A stretch of 34,191 nt of DNA, taken from JBECKS01 sp964557005. Its GTDB lineage: Bacteria > Pseudomonadota > Gammaproteobacteria > Pseudomonadales > JBECKS01. The DNA lies in the NCBI GenBank assembly GCA_964557005.1, contig CAZKYI010000015.1, positions 1-34,191 on the forward strand. The letters run 5' to 3'. The first letter of the stretch is position 1. Each line of letters begins with the position of its first letter. This document shows positions 1 to 9,582 of this stretch, piece by piece. The notes beneath the pieces were generated by a model. That model did no database searches. It was not told the DNA's origin and saw only the letters and a list, made by a program, of their open reading frames with translations. The position numbers and the translations under genes are program-made.

Positions 1-64
1 AGTTGGTTAGAATACCGGCCTGTCACGCCGGGGGTCGCGGGTTCGAGCCCCGTCCGCTCCGCCA
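1..64 (+). tRNA. tRNA-Asp (GTC), 5' part missing
   Basis: The window opens inside a tRNA. The D-loop remnant, an anticodon stem CCGGC/GCCGG with loop CTGTCAC (anticodon GTC at 22-24), the T-arm GGTTCGAGCC and the encoded 3' CCA are all visible. The 5' acceptor strand and first part of the D-arm lie outside the window. A run of six T follows directly at 65-70 and may help end transcription. Identity as tRNA-Asp follows from the anticodon and the close match to the usual bacterial Asp sequence. Confidence 0.95.
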
Positions 65-190
65 TTTTTTCTCTCATCATTATCATTTCCTTTTCTTCTT
101 TTTCCTCACTGCATTCTCTTTGCATACTTTTGTCTATCACAAATATCGATATACTGAACAACCCTTCAATACATAGAAAAATTTTAGATT

Positions 191-1501
191 ATGGGTGTGA
201 ATGGAAAACACGAAGTTGTTTATTTCTTCGATAAACAGGGTGTCGATAAGGAAATGCTGTATAGCGAGTTTGAGTCTCTGCTTGACAGTATGGTACCTGC
301 ACCTGAATTAGCGAATCGTACTGTAGAAGCTGCCTATGCTTTACTGGATGGAGGGCTTAATTTGACCGCTTTGGTATTTTTTGTGGTGAGCTTTGACAAT
401 CATGGCAAGGTCGATAGCCGATGGAATTTGCCACTGCGTAAATTGGCTGCGAAGGGAGTTGCAGGTCCTGATTTGGGCGGCGGTGCCTGCAAAATTTACA
501 TGCAAGGTACGAATCAGCAAGCAGATTACGAAGCTTATCTGTGGGATCCCTCTGAGCGAAACGGCAGTAATGATTTGGTTCATTTGCGTAATGCCAGTCG
601 TGCAAATCGTTTGTGTTTGCCGCAAGAAGCGGAGAGCGAATGGATGGGCGATGCTTCGATGGTGATGCGCGAAGCAGGTGGTCAGTATGACAATGCACCT
701 TCTATAGCGGTAGCACCTGCAAGTAACGGTGTATCGAAAGAAGTATTTTCAGAACAGCAAAAAGCGCTGGATGCTTCAAATAAAGAAAAACAGGAATTGC
801 TCAATCAATTGAAACAGCTACAAAAAAATGTAGCGTTGCTGGAAAAGGAGCTAAAAAAGGCTGAAGAAGCGCTCGAGAAATCTGAAAAGCAGGGTAAGGA
901 AAGTCTTGCTACGCTCAAACAAAAAATTGAAAAGGAAAGCAAGGTGGTCCTGGGCAAGCAGGCAGCAGAATCTGAAAAACAAAGAATAGAATTGGAAAAA
1001 CAAAAAACAGAACTGGAAAAAAATCTTGATAAAAAATTAAAAGCTTTCGAGAAAGAAAGTCAGAAGCAGCTTGATGAAACCAGAAAAACACTGGTGGAAG
1101 AATATAAGCAGAAGGATCAACAAATTGAAGTTCTGAAAAAAGAACTGACAGAATTACGTGGTGATAAATTTCGTTTGATGAAGGGTGGCGCAGACGAATT
1201 TTTCCAGAAACTGACAGCAGCAGAAATCAGCTTTGTGAGTTTTAAACCAGGCGCAGGGCATATGACCATTCCACTCAATGACGTGGCAAGCTTTATTGAA
1301 AACCCGAATGTTTTTGCTGCAAAAAAATGCAATATCAGTGTAGAGGCTTATGAAATCTGGCTGGAGCACTATAACAAACCCGTTTGCACGGCACCCTTGC
1401 CTGACAATAAAGTATGCGGTGACAAGATAAACCGAACTGATAAACCTGTAAATTATCGTGCGGGTGAGTCGAATCGCTGCAAGAAGCATGGTGGAAGGTA
1501 A
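191..1501 (+). CDS. Coiled-coil protein with Cys-rich C-terminal tail, upstream of nadK
   Basis: Predicted 436-aa soluble protein with three visible parts. Residues about 1-150 form a globular region rich in aromatic and hydrophobic strands. Residues about 185-335 are almost entirely Lys/Glu/Gln heptads, a long coiled coil. Residues about 340-436 form a small C-terminal domain ending in Cys-x9-Cys-x20-Cys-x2-His, a possible zinc site. No signal peptide or membrane segment is seen. The stop lies 7 bases before the preferred nadK start, so the two are probably co-transcribed. I do not recognise a characterised family. From memory, similar proteins sit near nadK in pseudomonads, but that is not checked. 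A structural or scaffolding role is only a guess from the coiled coil. Confidence 0.85.
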   Translation: MGVNGKHEVVYFFDKQGVDKEMLYSEFESLLDSMVPAPELANRTVEAAYALLDGGLNLTALVFFVVSFDNHGKVDSRWNLPLRKLAAKGVAGPDLGGGACKIYMQGTNQQADYEAYLWDPSERNGSNDLVHLRNASRANRLCLPQEAESEWMGDASMVMREAGGQYDNAPSIAVAPASNGVSKEVFSEQQKALDASNKEKQELLNQLKQLQKNVALLEKELKKAEEALEKSEKQGKESLATLKQKIEKESKVVLGKQAAESEKQRIELEKQKTELEKNLDKKLKAFEKESQKQLDETRKTLVEEYKQKDQQIEVLKKELTELRGDKFRLMKGGADEFFQKLTAAEISFVSFKPGAGHMTIPLNDVASFIENPNVFAAKKCNISVEAYEIWLEHYNKPVCTAPLPDNKVCGDKINRTDKPVNYRAGESNRCKKHGGR

Positions 1502-1508
1502 CAACAGA

Positions 1509-2384
1509 GTGGGAAATTATTTTGAACATATTGGCGTATTGGGCTTGCTTGATAGCGCCAAGGCTGTTTCTACGCTGGAAAGTTTGAGTGACTTTGTGCT
1601 GAAACAAGGCAAGCGCTTGTATTTTGATGAACGCACAGGTAAGGCTTTGGGTAATTTTAATGGCAAGGCGGATATTCTCGATATCGACAGTTTATGTGCG
1701 ACAGTCAATTTACTGATTGTGGTGGGCGGAGATGGCACGCTATTGAGTAGTGCGCGTGCTGCTGCACGACATGGTATTCCTGTTTTGGGGGTTAATCGTG
1801 GCAGCTTGGGTTTCCTGACCGATATAAACCCTGCTGAATTGGAAAGCAGTTTGCTTGGAATTTTTGCAGGTGAGTTTTTGCTTGAAGAAAGATTTCTGAT
1901 TCAGGCAAAAATCGATGGTAAATTTATTGGCACTGCCCTGAATGACATTGTGTTGAATTCAGGCACCGCAGTGAGCATGGTGGAATATGAACTGTATGTC
2001 GATGAGCATTTTGTTTATAGCCAATCTGCTGATGGCCTGATTATTTCTACGCCTACCGGTTCTACTGCTTATGCTTTGTCAGGGGGTGGGCCGATTATGC
2101 ACCCGAGTCTGAATGCTTTGGTGTTGGTGCCAATTTGTCCTCACACTTTAAGCAGTCGCCCGATGGTGATTGATGGTAACAGCAAGGTTTATATTGTTCC
2201 GGGTTCAGACAGTCACAATCGTGCGCAAATTGCCTGTGATGGTCAGCAGACACACAAGCTCAGTCGTGGGCAGAGTATTGAAGTTGAAAAATATGAGAAG
2301 CCACTTTTGTTAATGCACCCCAAGAGCCACGAATTTTACGAAGCGTGTCGCAGTAAATTGGGCTGGGGCACCAAGTTGTCCTGA
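1509..2384 (+). CDS. nadK: NAD kinase
   Basis: Phosphorylates NAD to NADP using ATP (or polyphosphate) in the cytoplasm. The hallmark GGDGTLL motif, the following GVNRGSLGFLTD block, the ALNDIVL segment and the SPTGSTAY-like STPTGSTAYALSGGG block are all present in family order. Starts are available at GTG 1458, GTG 1464, ATG 1488, GTG 1491 and GTG 1509. I chose GTG 1509 because GGAAGG lies 10 bases upstream, because the protein is then 291 aa (normal for the family), and because the first residues (VGNYFEHIGVLG) line up with the conserved N-terminal strand. Earlier starts overlap the upstream gene. Followed 25 bases later by the YeaC-like gene. Confidence 0.95.
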   Translation: MGNYFEHIGVLGLLDSAKAVSTLESLSDFVLKQGKRLYFDERTGKALGNFNGKADILDIDSLCATVNLLIVVGGDGTLLSSARAAARHGIPVLGVNRGSLGFLTDINPAELESSLLGIFAGEFLLEERFLIQAKIDGKFIGTALNDIVLNSGTAVSMVEYELYVDEHFVYSQSADGLIISTPTGSTAYALSGGGPIMHPSLNALVLVPICPHTLSSRPMVIDGNSKVYIVPGSDSHNRAQIACDGQQTHKLSRGQSIEVEKYEKPLLLMHPKSHEFYEACRSKLGWGTKLS

Positions 2385-2409
2385 TTTTTTCAAGAAGGTA
2401 AACACCACG

Positions 2410-2670
2410 ATGGATGCCACTCATTCACTCATAAACCATATTTCACAAGACATCTATCTTGAAATGAAAACCGCTCTGGAGCTGGGGCGCTGGCAAAGCG
2501 GGAATGTACTGACCGACAAGCAACGTTCCATCGCTATACAAGCCATGATTGCATGGGAAGTCAAGCATTTACCTGAGCATGAACGAACCGCATATATCCA
2601 CAAGCCTGAACATGAAGCCTGCGACAGCGCCGTGCATCATCAGGAACAAATTGTTAAATTTCTTGGCTGA
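2410..2670 (+). CDS. DUF1315 / YeaC-like small protein
   Basis: An 86-aa cytoplasmic protein matching by eye the YeaC/DUF1315 pattern: an N-terminal helix ending in LELGRWQSGN, then LTDKQRSIAIQAMIAWE. The molecular function of the family is unknown. AAGGT about 10 bases upstream supports the ATG. It sits 25 bases after nadK and 10 bases before pepN, so nadK, this gene and pepN look like one transcription unit. The family assignment is moderately sure; no role is claimed. Confidence 0.85.
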   Translation: MDATHSLINHISQDIYLEMKTALELGRWQSGNVLTDKQRSIAIQAMIAWEVKHLPEHERTAYIHKPEHEACDSAVHHQEQIVKFLG

Positions 2671-2680
2671 TTGAACTTTT

Positions 2681-5359
2681 ATGAAAGAAAACCAGAACCC
2701 TGTAGCGATTTACCTGAAAGATTATCAGGTACCCGATTTTTTGATTGATAAAACCGAACTGGCATTTTTTCTTTATCCGGATTACACCCTTGTGAAATCC
2801 AGATTGCGTGTCAAAAAAAATCCACAATCACCAAATAAAATGGCGGATTTGATTTTGTCGGGGGTGGAGCTTGAATTGCTTGCGCTGACTTTGAATGGCG
2901 TGTCTTTGCAACAACAAAATTATCGCGTGGACAAAGAGAATCTGACGATTTTCAATGTGGGTGATGATTTCAGTTTGCAAGATGGTTTCAGTCTGGAAAT
3001 AGAAACACGCATTCAGCCACATTTGAATACGGCTTTGGAAGGCTTGTATGTTTCAAAGGGCATGTATTGCACTCAATGTGAGGCACATGGTTTTAGAAGA
3101 ATTACCTATTATCTGGATCGCCCTGATGTGATGTCTGCATTTGAAGTCTATGTTGAAGCCGATAAAACCTTGTATCCGATATTGCTTTCCAATGGTAACT
3201 GTATCGACAAAGGTGAGCTTGCTGTACAGCAGGGCAGTCAGCGTCATTGGGTAAAATGGCAGGATCCCTTTAAAAAGCCTTGTTATTTGTTTGCACTGGT
3301 AGCGGGTAATCTGGAATGTGTCAAAGATGAATTTATTCGCGCTTCGGGTAAGCCTGTGTCACTGGAACTGTTTGTTGAAAAGCAGGATGTGGATAAATGT
3401 GCACATGCGCTTCAATCACTCAAAAATGCCATGCGCTGGGACGAACAGGTGTTTGGCCGTGAATATGATTTGGACGTTTACATGATTGTGGCGGTGAATC
3501 ATTTCAATATGGGTGCAATGGAAAACAAGGGCTTGAATATTTTTAATACCTCTTGTGTGCTGGCGCATGAACTGACCACCAGCGATTTGGGTTTTGAGCG
3601 CGTGGAAGGTGTGGTGGCACATGAATATTTTCATAACTGGAGTGGCAATCGCGTTACGTGCAGGGATTGGTTTCAACTGAGCTTGAAGGAAGGTTTTACG
3701 GTTTTTCGTGATGAAGAATTTTCTTCCGATATGGGTTCAAGAACGGTCAAGCGTATTGATGATGTCAATATTCTGAGAAATTTTCAGTTCAAGGAAGATG
3801 CCGGTCCTATGGCGCATCCTGTCAGGCCGCCCTCGTATATCGAGATGAATAATTTTTATACGGTTACGGTTTACAACAAAGGCGCAGAAGTTGTCCGTAT
3901 GTTGCATACCTTGCTGGGAGCGAAAAAATTCCGTGAGGCGTGTGATGTATATTTTGAACGCTTTGATGGTCAGGCAGTGACGTGTGATGATTTTGTGGCG
4001 TGTATGGAAGAAATTTCCAGTCGCGACTTCACGCAATTCAAGCGCTGGTACAGTCAGGCGGGGACTCCTGTGCTCACCTTGCAGGTGGCTTATGAGGTGC
4101 ATGCCAAAAAATTAACATTGAATTTTTCTCAAACGTGTCCAGCCACACCAGAGCAAGCGCATAAAGAAAGTTTTCTTGTGCCAATCAAAGTGGCCTTGTT
4201 TTCAAAATCAGGAAAGAAACTTGATTTTTCTTACGCAGGACAGTCATGCAATGAATGTTTGCTGGAACTGGTCAGCAATCAGCAAAGTTTTGAACTGGAA
4301 GGTGTCGAAAGTGCACCTGTGTTATCGCTACTGAGAAATTTTTCTGCGCCTGTGAAGCTGGAAGTTGATTATAGTAGTGAAGATTTGGCCTTGTTGATGG
4401 CATTTGATGATGATGGCTTCAACGCATGGGACGCCAGTCAGCGTTTGTATATGAAACAACTCAAGCAGGCGGTGGCTGATGTGCAGGCAGGTAAAACGCT
4501 GGTGTTTGACGAATCCTTAAAGCAGGCGATTCAAACACTGCTGAATAAAAAAGACATCGACAAGGCTTTATTGGCAAGAATGCTGGGCTTGCCCAGTCAA
4601 TCATTTCTGGCGGAGCAGTATGAGTTGATCGATGTTGATGCCGTGTATGCAGCGCATCGTTTTCTTGAGCAGAGTATTGCGCAATATTTTGCCGATGTTT
4701 TCAAAACCTTGTATCTGGCGAATCTCACCAGTGAAGCCTATCAGCCCAATTCAGAACAAATTGGGCAACGTAGTTTGAAAAATATGTGTTTAAGGTATCT
4801 GTGTTTATTGGGCGATGAACGAGCGTTAGAGCTTGCCAAGTCCCAATTTAGCCATGCAAGCAATATGACGGATCAGGGCGCTGCATTTAGAGCATTGGCA
4901 GGGTGCGATTCAGCGTGTTTCAGTGAAGCAAAAGCGGAAGCCATCGAACATTTTTACAAACAATGGCAGCATGAAGCGCTGGTGATTGATCAATGGTTCA
5001 GTGTGCAGGCGAGTGTGGATAACAATAGCGTGCTTGCTTCTGTGAAAGCACTGATGCAGCACCGTGATTTTGATATGGGAAATCCAAACCGTGTGCGTTC
5101 TGTGCTGGCTTCCTTCGCGCAAAATTACGCACATTTTCATGCAGCCGATGGTTCGGGTTATGAATTCTTTGCACAACAAATCAGGCAACTGAATACAATC
5201 AACCCGCAAATTGCGGCAAGACTAGTGACTTCACTGGTGCATTGGAAGCGTTACAGCGGCAAGCGCAGCGAGTTAATGAAAGCTCAACTGGAAGCCTTGC
5301 TGGCTTTGCCTGATTTATCCAAAGATGTGTATGAGATTGTGAGTAGGGCGTTGGTTTAA
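2681..5359 (+). CDS. pepN: Aminopeptidase N (M1 family)
   Basis: An 892-aa zinc aminopeptidase that removes N-terminal amino acids from cytosolic peptides. The substrate-binding GAMEN motif is at about residues 277-281 and the zinc site HEYFHNW at about 313, with the third ligand Glu in the downstream KEGFTVF stretch. Length and the long helical C-terminal domain match the bacterial PepN (alanyl aminopeptidase) subgroup. The start has only a weak ribosome-binding site. It follows the YeaC-like gene by 10 bases. Its stop lies 3 bases from the stop of the convergent barrel gene, leaving no room for a dedicated terminator. Confidence 0.97.
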   Translation: MKENQNPVAIYLKDYQVPDFLIDKTELAFFLYPDYTLVKSRLRVKKNPQSPNKMADLILSGVELELLALTLNGVSLQQQNYRVDKENLTIFNVGDDFSLQDGFSLEIETRIQPHLNTALEGLYVSKGMYCTQCEAHGFRRITYYLDRPDVMSAFEVYVEADKTLYPILLSNGNCIDKGELAVQQGSQRHWVKWQDPFKKPCYLFALVAGNLECVKDEFIRASGKPVSLELFVEKQDVDKCAHALQSLKNAMRWDEQVFGREYDLDVYMIVAVNHFNMGAMENKGLNIFNTSCVLAHELTTSDLGFERVEGVVAHEYFHNWSGNRVTCRDWFQLSLKEGFTVFRDEEFSSDMGSRTVKRIDDVNILRNFQFKEDAGPMAHPVRPPSYIEMNNFYTVTVYNKGAEVVRMLHTLLGAKKFREACDVYFERFDGQAVTCDDFVACMEEISSRDFTQFKRWYSQAGTPVLTLQVAYEVHAKKLTLNFSQTCPATPEQAHKESFLVPIKVALFSKSGKKLDFSYAGQSCNECLLELVSNQQSFELEGVESAPVLSLLRNFSAPVKLEVDYSSEDLALLMAFDDDGFNAWDASQRLYMKQLKQAVADVQAGKTLVFDESLKQAIQTLLNKKDIDKALLARMLGLPSQSFLAEQYELIDVDAVYAAHRFLEQSIAQYFADVFKTLYLANLTSEAYQPNSEQIGQRSLKNMCLRYLCLLGDERALELAKSQFSHASNMTDQGAAFRALAGCDSACFSEAKAEAIEHFYKQWQHEALVIDQWFSVQASVDNNSVLASVKALMQHRDFDMGNPNRVRSVLASFAQNYAHFHAADGSGYEFFAQQIRQLNTINPQIAARLVTSLVHWKRYSGKRSELMKAQLEALLALPDLSKDVYEIVSRALV

Positions 5360-5362
5360 AAA

Positions 5363-6895
5363 TTAGTAGTAGGTTTCCCACGCCAGTCGCGCGTGATCTT
5401 CATTGGCAATGAAGGCGGTCGCATCAAAGCCCTGCTTGAGTTTGGTTGGTGCATCTTTGTCAGCACGCGCGCTCATGATTTCAAAAATAATTTTTGAGCT
5501 TTTCGCAATGCGTCGGCTGGTTTCCAGAATCACTACATAGGAATCCAGTTCCATGTCCTGTATCAAGCCTAACAAGATGCTTGGGTCTGATGTGCTGGTG
5601 TGCGTGTAGCGAATACCTGCGAATACATCGTCCTGATAAGGGTGAGTGGTTTCAAATTCGCGACTGTCCCACAGGTATTCCAGAATCAAACCGACACTCG
5701 CAGGGCTATCGAAAATATTGGTGATGGTATATTCAAAACCCGCAGTCACGGCGGTGTAATCGGTGGTGAAGTTATCTGTTTTTCCACTGGCAGCGTCTTT
5801 TGCCGGTGTTTTGAGGCTATCGCTGTCTCTGTAAATCCCTTCAAATTTAAGCAGCCAGTTTCCTAATGTGGCTTGATAATCCACACCGAATTGTGTCATT
5901 TGCTCATAGTAAGGGGTTATGTATCTTACAGAAGGTTCGCTTGCAAAATCTGTCACTGGAGGAGCGACGTTGAGTTTTTCGCTGATGATCTGATATAGCA
6001 CTGGCTCGCGGTTGGTGCCTTGAAACCAGGAAAGGCCAATATCATTGACACCTACACTATGGCTCCAGCGGAAAGCAGCATCGGTGTGCAGTTCTTCGGC
6101 ACCCGATTCATAGGCTACTTTGTCATCACGTACCATATAGGCAGGGTTTGGGTTAGTTGCATTTATTTGTGCAATCGGTAAGTAGGGATTAGTCAAAAGA
6201 ACGGGACCCAAGCGACCGACATTTTCCTGATAGACTCTTTCTCTGAAGCCTGGCAACACAAAAAAGTCGAGGTTTCCCCAGCTTCTGATCAGAGTGAGAT
6301 TGATCATTGGCTGGCCAAGTTTAACCTCTCCATCAATATCGGCGCGTAAATCTTTCTGGTTAATCACATCGACCAGATGCTGGCTTTCGGCTACGCCCCA
6401 GAATACTTGTCCGATACCGGTACGTACTTCCCAGGTACGGCTGTCGGCAATGTGTGTCCATAGAAATTCACGAACATCACCGTAGCTTCTATGGGCAGTG
6501 CGTGTATCACCAAAGTCAATTACGGGAATTGGTACCACAAAAGGTACATACCCATCATGTTCAATTTTCATTGGGTCTTCATAGCGGGTAATCATGAAGT
6601 AGGGGGTAAACACCCAGCTATCCAGACCACCATTCCACTGATATGAAATTTCCTGCTCAAAAAAAGCGGAAAGGAATTCGTGCCGCCGTTGAACAGGAGA
6701 GATAGGGTTATTATCGAAAACGCGTGTTTGAAGCCCAAAAGTGGTATCAAAATTCACTTCTTCAATCTTGAAGGCCAGTACAGGAGCAGCAAGTGCAGCA
6801 AGTAAGCAGACGAGCAGTGGCTTTACAGTGTAGTGTGTGTAGTGTTTTTTCGAACTTCCCATAACTTGGCTCTCTTGGTTGTCGCTAAACTTCAT
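5363..6895 (-). CDS. Predicted outer-membrane beta-barrel protein (DUF1302-like)
   Basis: A 510-aa precursor with a signal peptide (basic start, then LLVCLLAALAAPVLA with cleavage after ALA at about residue 41). The rest is rich in alternating aromatic strands and ends in Tyr-Tyr, as expected for a protein inserted by the BAM machinery. The central stretch GIGQVFWGVAESQHLVDVIN resembles the constriction region of DUF1302-like or porin-like barrels in marine gammaproteobacteria; this is recalled similarity, not a search. An alternative start is the Met at residue 12 (6862). It lies 59 bases downstream of the TetR gene on the same strand. Likely role: an outer-membrane channel for a hydrophobic or anionic substrate, not identified. 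Confidence 0.8.
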   Translation of the reverse strand: MKFSDNQESQVMGSSKKHYTHYTVKPLLVCLLAALAAPVLAFKIEEVNFDTTFGLQTRVFDNNPISPVQRRHEFLSAFFEQEISYQWNGGLDSWVFTPYFMITRYEDPMKIEHDGYVPFVVPIPVIDFGDTRTAHRSYGDVREFLWTHIADSRTWEVRTGIGQVFWGVAESQHLVDVINQKDLRADIDGEVKLGQPMINLTLIRSWGNLDFFVLPGFRERVYQENVGRLGPVLLTNPYLPIAQINATNPNPAYMVRDDKVAYESGAEELHTDAAFRWSHSVGVNDIGLSWFQGTNREPVLYQIISEKLNVAPPVTDFASEPSVRYITPYYEQMTQFGVDYQATLGNWLLKFEGIYRDSDSLKTPAKDAASGKTDNFTTDYTAVTAGFEYTITNIFDSPASVGLILEYLWDSREFETTHPYQDDVFAGIRYTHTSTSDPSILLGLIQDMELDSYVVILETSRRIAKSSKIIFEIMSARADKDAPTKLKQGFDATAFIANEDHARLAWETYY

Positions 6896-6954
6896 ATCCC
6901 TTTACGAGGTTGCGCAGATTGTAGCTTGTGATGCTTTAATAGCCAACAAACGTC

Positions 6955-7752
6955 TTAAAACGCAGCAACCGCAGCTACTTTTTGGGATATTTCAGAGACC
7001 AGAATCTCTTCCTCAAAAAACACATGACGCTTTAGTTTTTCAATGGAAGAGAAGTAGTCAAACTCCTTGCTCAAGGGTTGCCAGTTGAAACCGTCATTGA
7101 GTACGAAGGCATTGATAAAGAATTCCTTGCCTACATCGATGCCCTGCAAGCCAATCAGCGAACCCGCTGCGTTGGCAAGTACCAGTGCACCAAAGGTTTG
7201 TGACCAGTTGGCAAAAGTAATTTGTTTGGTTTCCCTGTTTGCGCTCAGGACAAGTTCCTTGTCTTGTTGCGCCTTGGCGACGATGGTACGTGCTCTTGCT
7301 TCCAGACCAATTTCCAGTTCCAGTTGTTGTTGTTTTCGCTGCGCTGAAGTGCGCTTGAGAATGGCAGGATTCTTGACCGACAAAATACACAGAAACTGGC
7401 TGGGGTAGAGTTTGGAAAAATAGAGATAAGCCAACTGCAAGCCAATCATCTGTTCACGCCCATTGCCCTGAAAGTTATCCAGCTTCGAGAACAGTTGTTG
7501 TAAATCTCTTAAGCCTTCGTTTGAAACGCCTACCAGCAAATCTTCCCTGCAGGAGAAGTGGTTATAAACTGTGCCCTTTGAATAATCACAGCGGGCGGTG
7601 AGTTTGTCCATGGTCAGTGCATTCAAGCCTTCGTTTTCAATAATCTCCCTGGCGATTTCGATGAGTTCAATCTCTCGTTGTTCGATGCTTTCTTGTTTGC
7701 GCCCGGATTTTGCCATACAGAAAAATGGATAAGGTGAATGAAGTGTCATCAT
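6955..7752 (-). CDS. TetR-family transcriptional regulator
   Basis: The N-terminal TetR DNA-binding domain is clear: IEIAREIIENEGLNALTMDKLTARCDYSKGTVYNHFSCREDLL reads as the three-helix HTH core (split here for description: the recognition part is SKGTVYNHF). The remaining ~170 residues form the variable, helical ligand domain. No ribosome-binding site strongly favours a start. Met at 7716 (MAKSGRKQ) is the more typical TetR beginning, giving 253 aa; the longer form starts at 7752. The gene lies 24 bases after metG and 59 before the barrel gene, same strand. Control of the barrel gene is a reasonable guess; the ligand is unknown. Confidence 0.9.
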   Translation of the reverse strand: MMTLHSPYPFFCMAKSGRKQESIEQREIELIEIAREIIENEGLNALTMDKLTARCDYSKGTVYNHFSCREDLLVGVSNEGLRDLQQLFSKLDNFQGNGREQMIGLQLAYLYFSKLYPSQFLCILSVKNPAILKRTSAQRKQQQLELEIGLEARARTIVAKAQQDKELVLSANRETKQITFANWSQTFGALVLANAAGSLIGLQGIDVGKEFFINAFVLNDGFNWQPLSKEFDYFSSIEKLKRHVFFEEEILVSEISQKVAAVAAF

Positions 7753-7776
7753 CGCAAAAAATGACGATTAGTCAAT

Positions 7777-9453
7777 TTATTGAGTCAGGATACTTGCCTT
7801 GGCCTCGTCCATCATCGCGACTACTTGCTCATTGCCCAGTCGTTGTGCGAGTGCCTTGAATGGCTGGATGGTGTGATTGGTCAGCAGGGTGTTGCTGTCT
7901 TGCCAGTTTAAAGGCTGGATGTTGAGGAAGGCTTCGCTGTCTTGTGCCAGTTTTGGCATCACAGGTTTCAAATACAGCACCAGCAGGCGAAAACAATTCA
8001 AACCAGTGGAACACACGTCTTGTACTTGTTGCTCCTTACCTGTTTCCTTCGCGAGTACCCAGGGTTTGTGTTCGTCAATAAACTGATTGGCTTTATCTGC
8101 CAGTGCCATAATCAAACGTATGGCTTTGGAATACTCACGCTTTTCATAAAAGTCGGCGATTTCAGCATTGGCCTGTTGCAATTCGGAGAGCAGCTCGGAT
8201 GCCGTGATTTCAGAAGCCAGTTTCCCTTCATGTTGTTTCACAATGAAACCTGCACAACGGCTGGCAATGTTGACGACCTTGCCGACCACATCGGAATTGA
8301 AGCGTTGCGTGAAGTCGGTCATGTTGAGATCAATGTCTTCCACACGGTTATTGAGCTTGCAGGCAAAATAGAAGCGCAGGGCTTCTGCGTTTAAATGTTT
8401 CAGGTAGAGCTGGGCATTGATGGCCGTGCCGCGTGATTTTGAAAGTTTTTCACCATTCACGGTGAGAAAGCCGTGCGCAAAAATACCGTTGGGTAAACGA
8501 AAATCTGCTGCGCTGAGCATGGCTGGCCATAACAGTGCATGAAACTGAATGATGTCTTTACCGATGAAATGGTACAGCTCGGCTTGCGAACCTTTGTTCC
8601 AGAAGCTGTCGAAATCAATGCCTTGCTTGTCGCAAAGATGTTTGAAAATACTGATGTAACCAATCGGCGCATCCATCCACACATAGAAGTATTTGCCAGG
8701 GGCATCGGGAATTTCAAAACCGAAGTAGGGGGCATCGCGGCTGATGTCTTTATCTTGCAAACCTGTTTCCAGCCACTCATCAAGTTTGTTGGCAATTTCT
8801 TCCTGTAATACACCACTGCGTGTCCAGCTTTTGAGCATGTCAACGTAGTTGGATTGTTTGAAAAAATAATGTTCACTTTCTTTTTCTACAGGTGTTGCAC
8901 CTGACAAGGTTGAATAGGGATTGCGCAATTCATTGGCATTGTAAGTCGCGCTACAGACCTCACAGTTATCGCCATATTGATCTTTTGCGGCGCATTTCGG
9001 GCATTCACCTTTCACATAGCGATCCGCCAGAAACAGATTTTTTTGCGGGTCAAAAAGTTGTTTGACGGATTTTATTTCAATCGCGCCTGCGGCTTTGCTT
9101 CTTTCATAAATGAGCGAAGAAAAGTAGCGGTTTTCGCTGGAATGCGTGGTGTAGTAGTTATCGTAGTGAATCCCGAATCCTGCAAGGCTGCTCAGACGTT
9201 CCTGATGCACTTCCTCTATCAATGCTTCGGGTGACATGCCACGTTGCTCGGCGTTCAGCATCACCGCTGTGCCGTGCGTATCATCACCACAGATTGCATA
9301 GCATTCATGCCCGCGCATCTTTTGAAAGCGCACCCAGATGTCGGTTTGAATGTGCTCAACCAGATGGCCAAGGTGCATGAGGCCGTTGGCATAGGGCAGT
9401 GCATTGGTCACCAGAATTTTACGAGGGGTTTCAGAAGTTACGGCAGAATTCAT
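7777..9453 (-). CDS. metG: Methionyl-tRNA synthetase, short form without C-terminal tRNA-binding domain
   Basis: Charges tRNA-Met with methionine. The HIGH-type motif is HLGH in a PYANGLMHLGHL context. The KMSKS loop appears as KLSKS in VNGEKLSKSRG. A zinc knuckle CPKC-x9-CEVC is intact. The body follows the MetG1 type closely. The frame is open further upstream (to 9594), but ATG 9453 (MNSAVTSETPRK) with GGA about 10 bases upstream gives the normal N-terminus, 558 aa. The protein stops just after the anticodon-binding helices (PFKALAQRLGNEQV). The EMAP/Trbp111-like dimerisation domain found in E. coli MetG is absent and is not encoded downstream, where TetR starts 24 bases later. Confidence 0.96.
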   Translation of the reverse strand: MNSAVTSETPRKILVTNALPYANGLMHLGHLVEHIQTDIWVRFQKMRGHECYAICGDDTHGTAVMLNAEQRGMSPEALIEEVHQERLSSLAGFGIHYDNYYTTHSSENRYFSSLIYERSKAAGAIEIKSVKQLFDPQKNLFLADRYVKGECPKCAAKDQYGDNCEVCSATYNANELRNPYSTLSGATPVEKESEHYFFKQSNYVDMLKSWTRSGVLQEEIANKLDEWLETGLQDKDISRDAPYFGFEIPDAPGKYFYVWMDAPIGYISIFKHLCDKQGIDFDSFWNKGSQAELYHFIGKDIIQFHALLWPAMLSAADFRLPNGIFAHGFLTVNGEKLSKSRGTAINAQLYLKHLNAEALRFYFACKLNNRVEDIDLNMTDFTQRFNSDVVGKVVNIASRCAGFIVKQHEGKLASEITASELLSELQQANAEIADFYEKREYSKAIRLIMALADKANQFIDEHKPWVLAKETGKEQQVQDVCSTGLNCFRLLVLYLKPVMPKLAQDSEAFLNIQPLNWQDSNTLLTNHTIQPFKALAQRLGNEQVVAMMDEAKASILTQ

Positions 9454-9582
9454 GTAAGGATTTTCCAAAAGTGCCTGATTGAAAGAGCTGGGGCGCAGGG
9501 CGGCAAGGATAGCAAAGTTTTGTAATTTGTTTGAGCAGATTAAAGGCCGTAAGATGCACGCAGCATTTTTGAGGGCAGGCAC

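Noticed and set aside
7942..8394. A 150-codon frame antisense to metG
   Set aside because: A shadow of metG; no motif and no ribosome-binding site.
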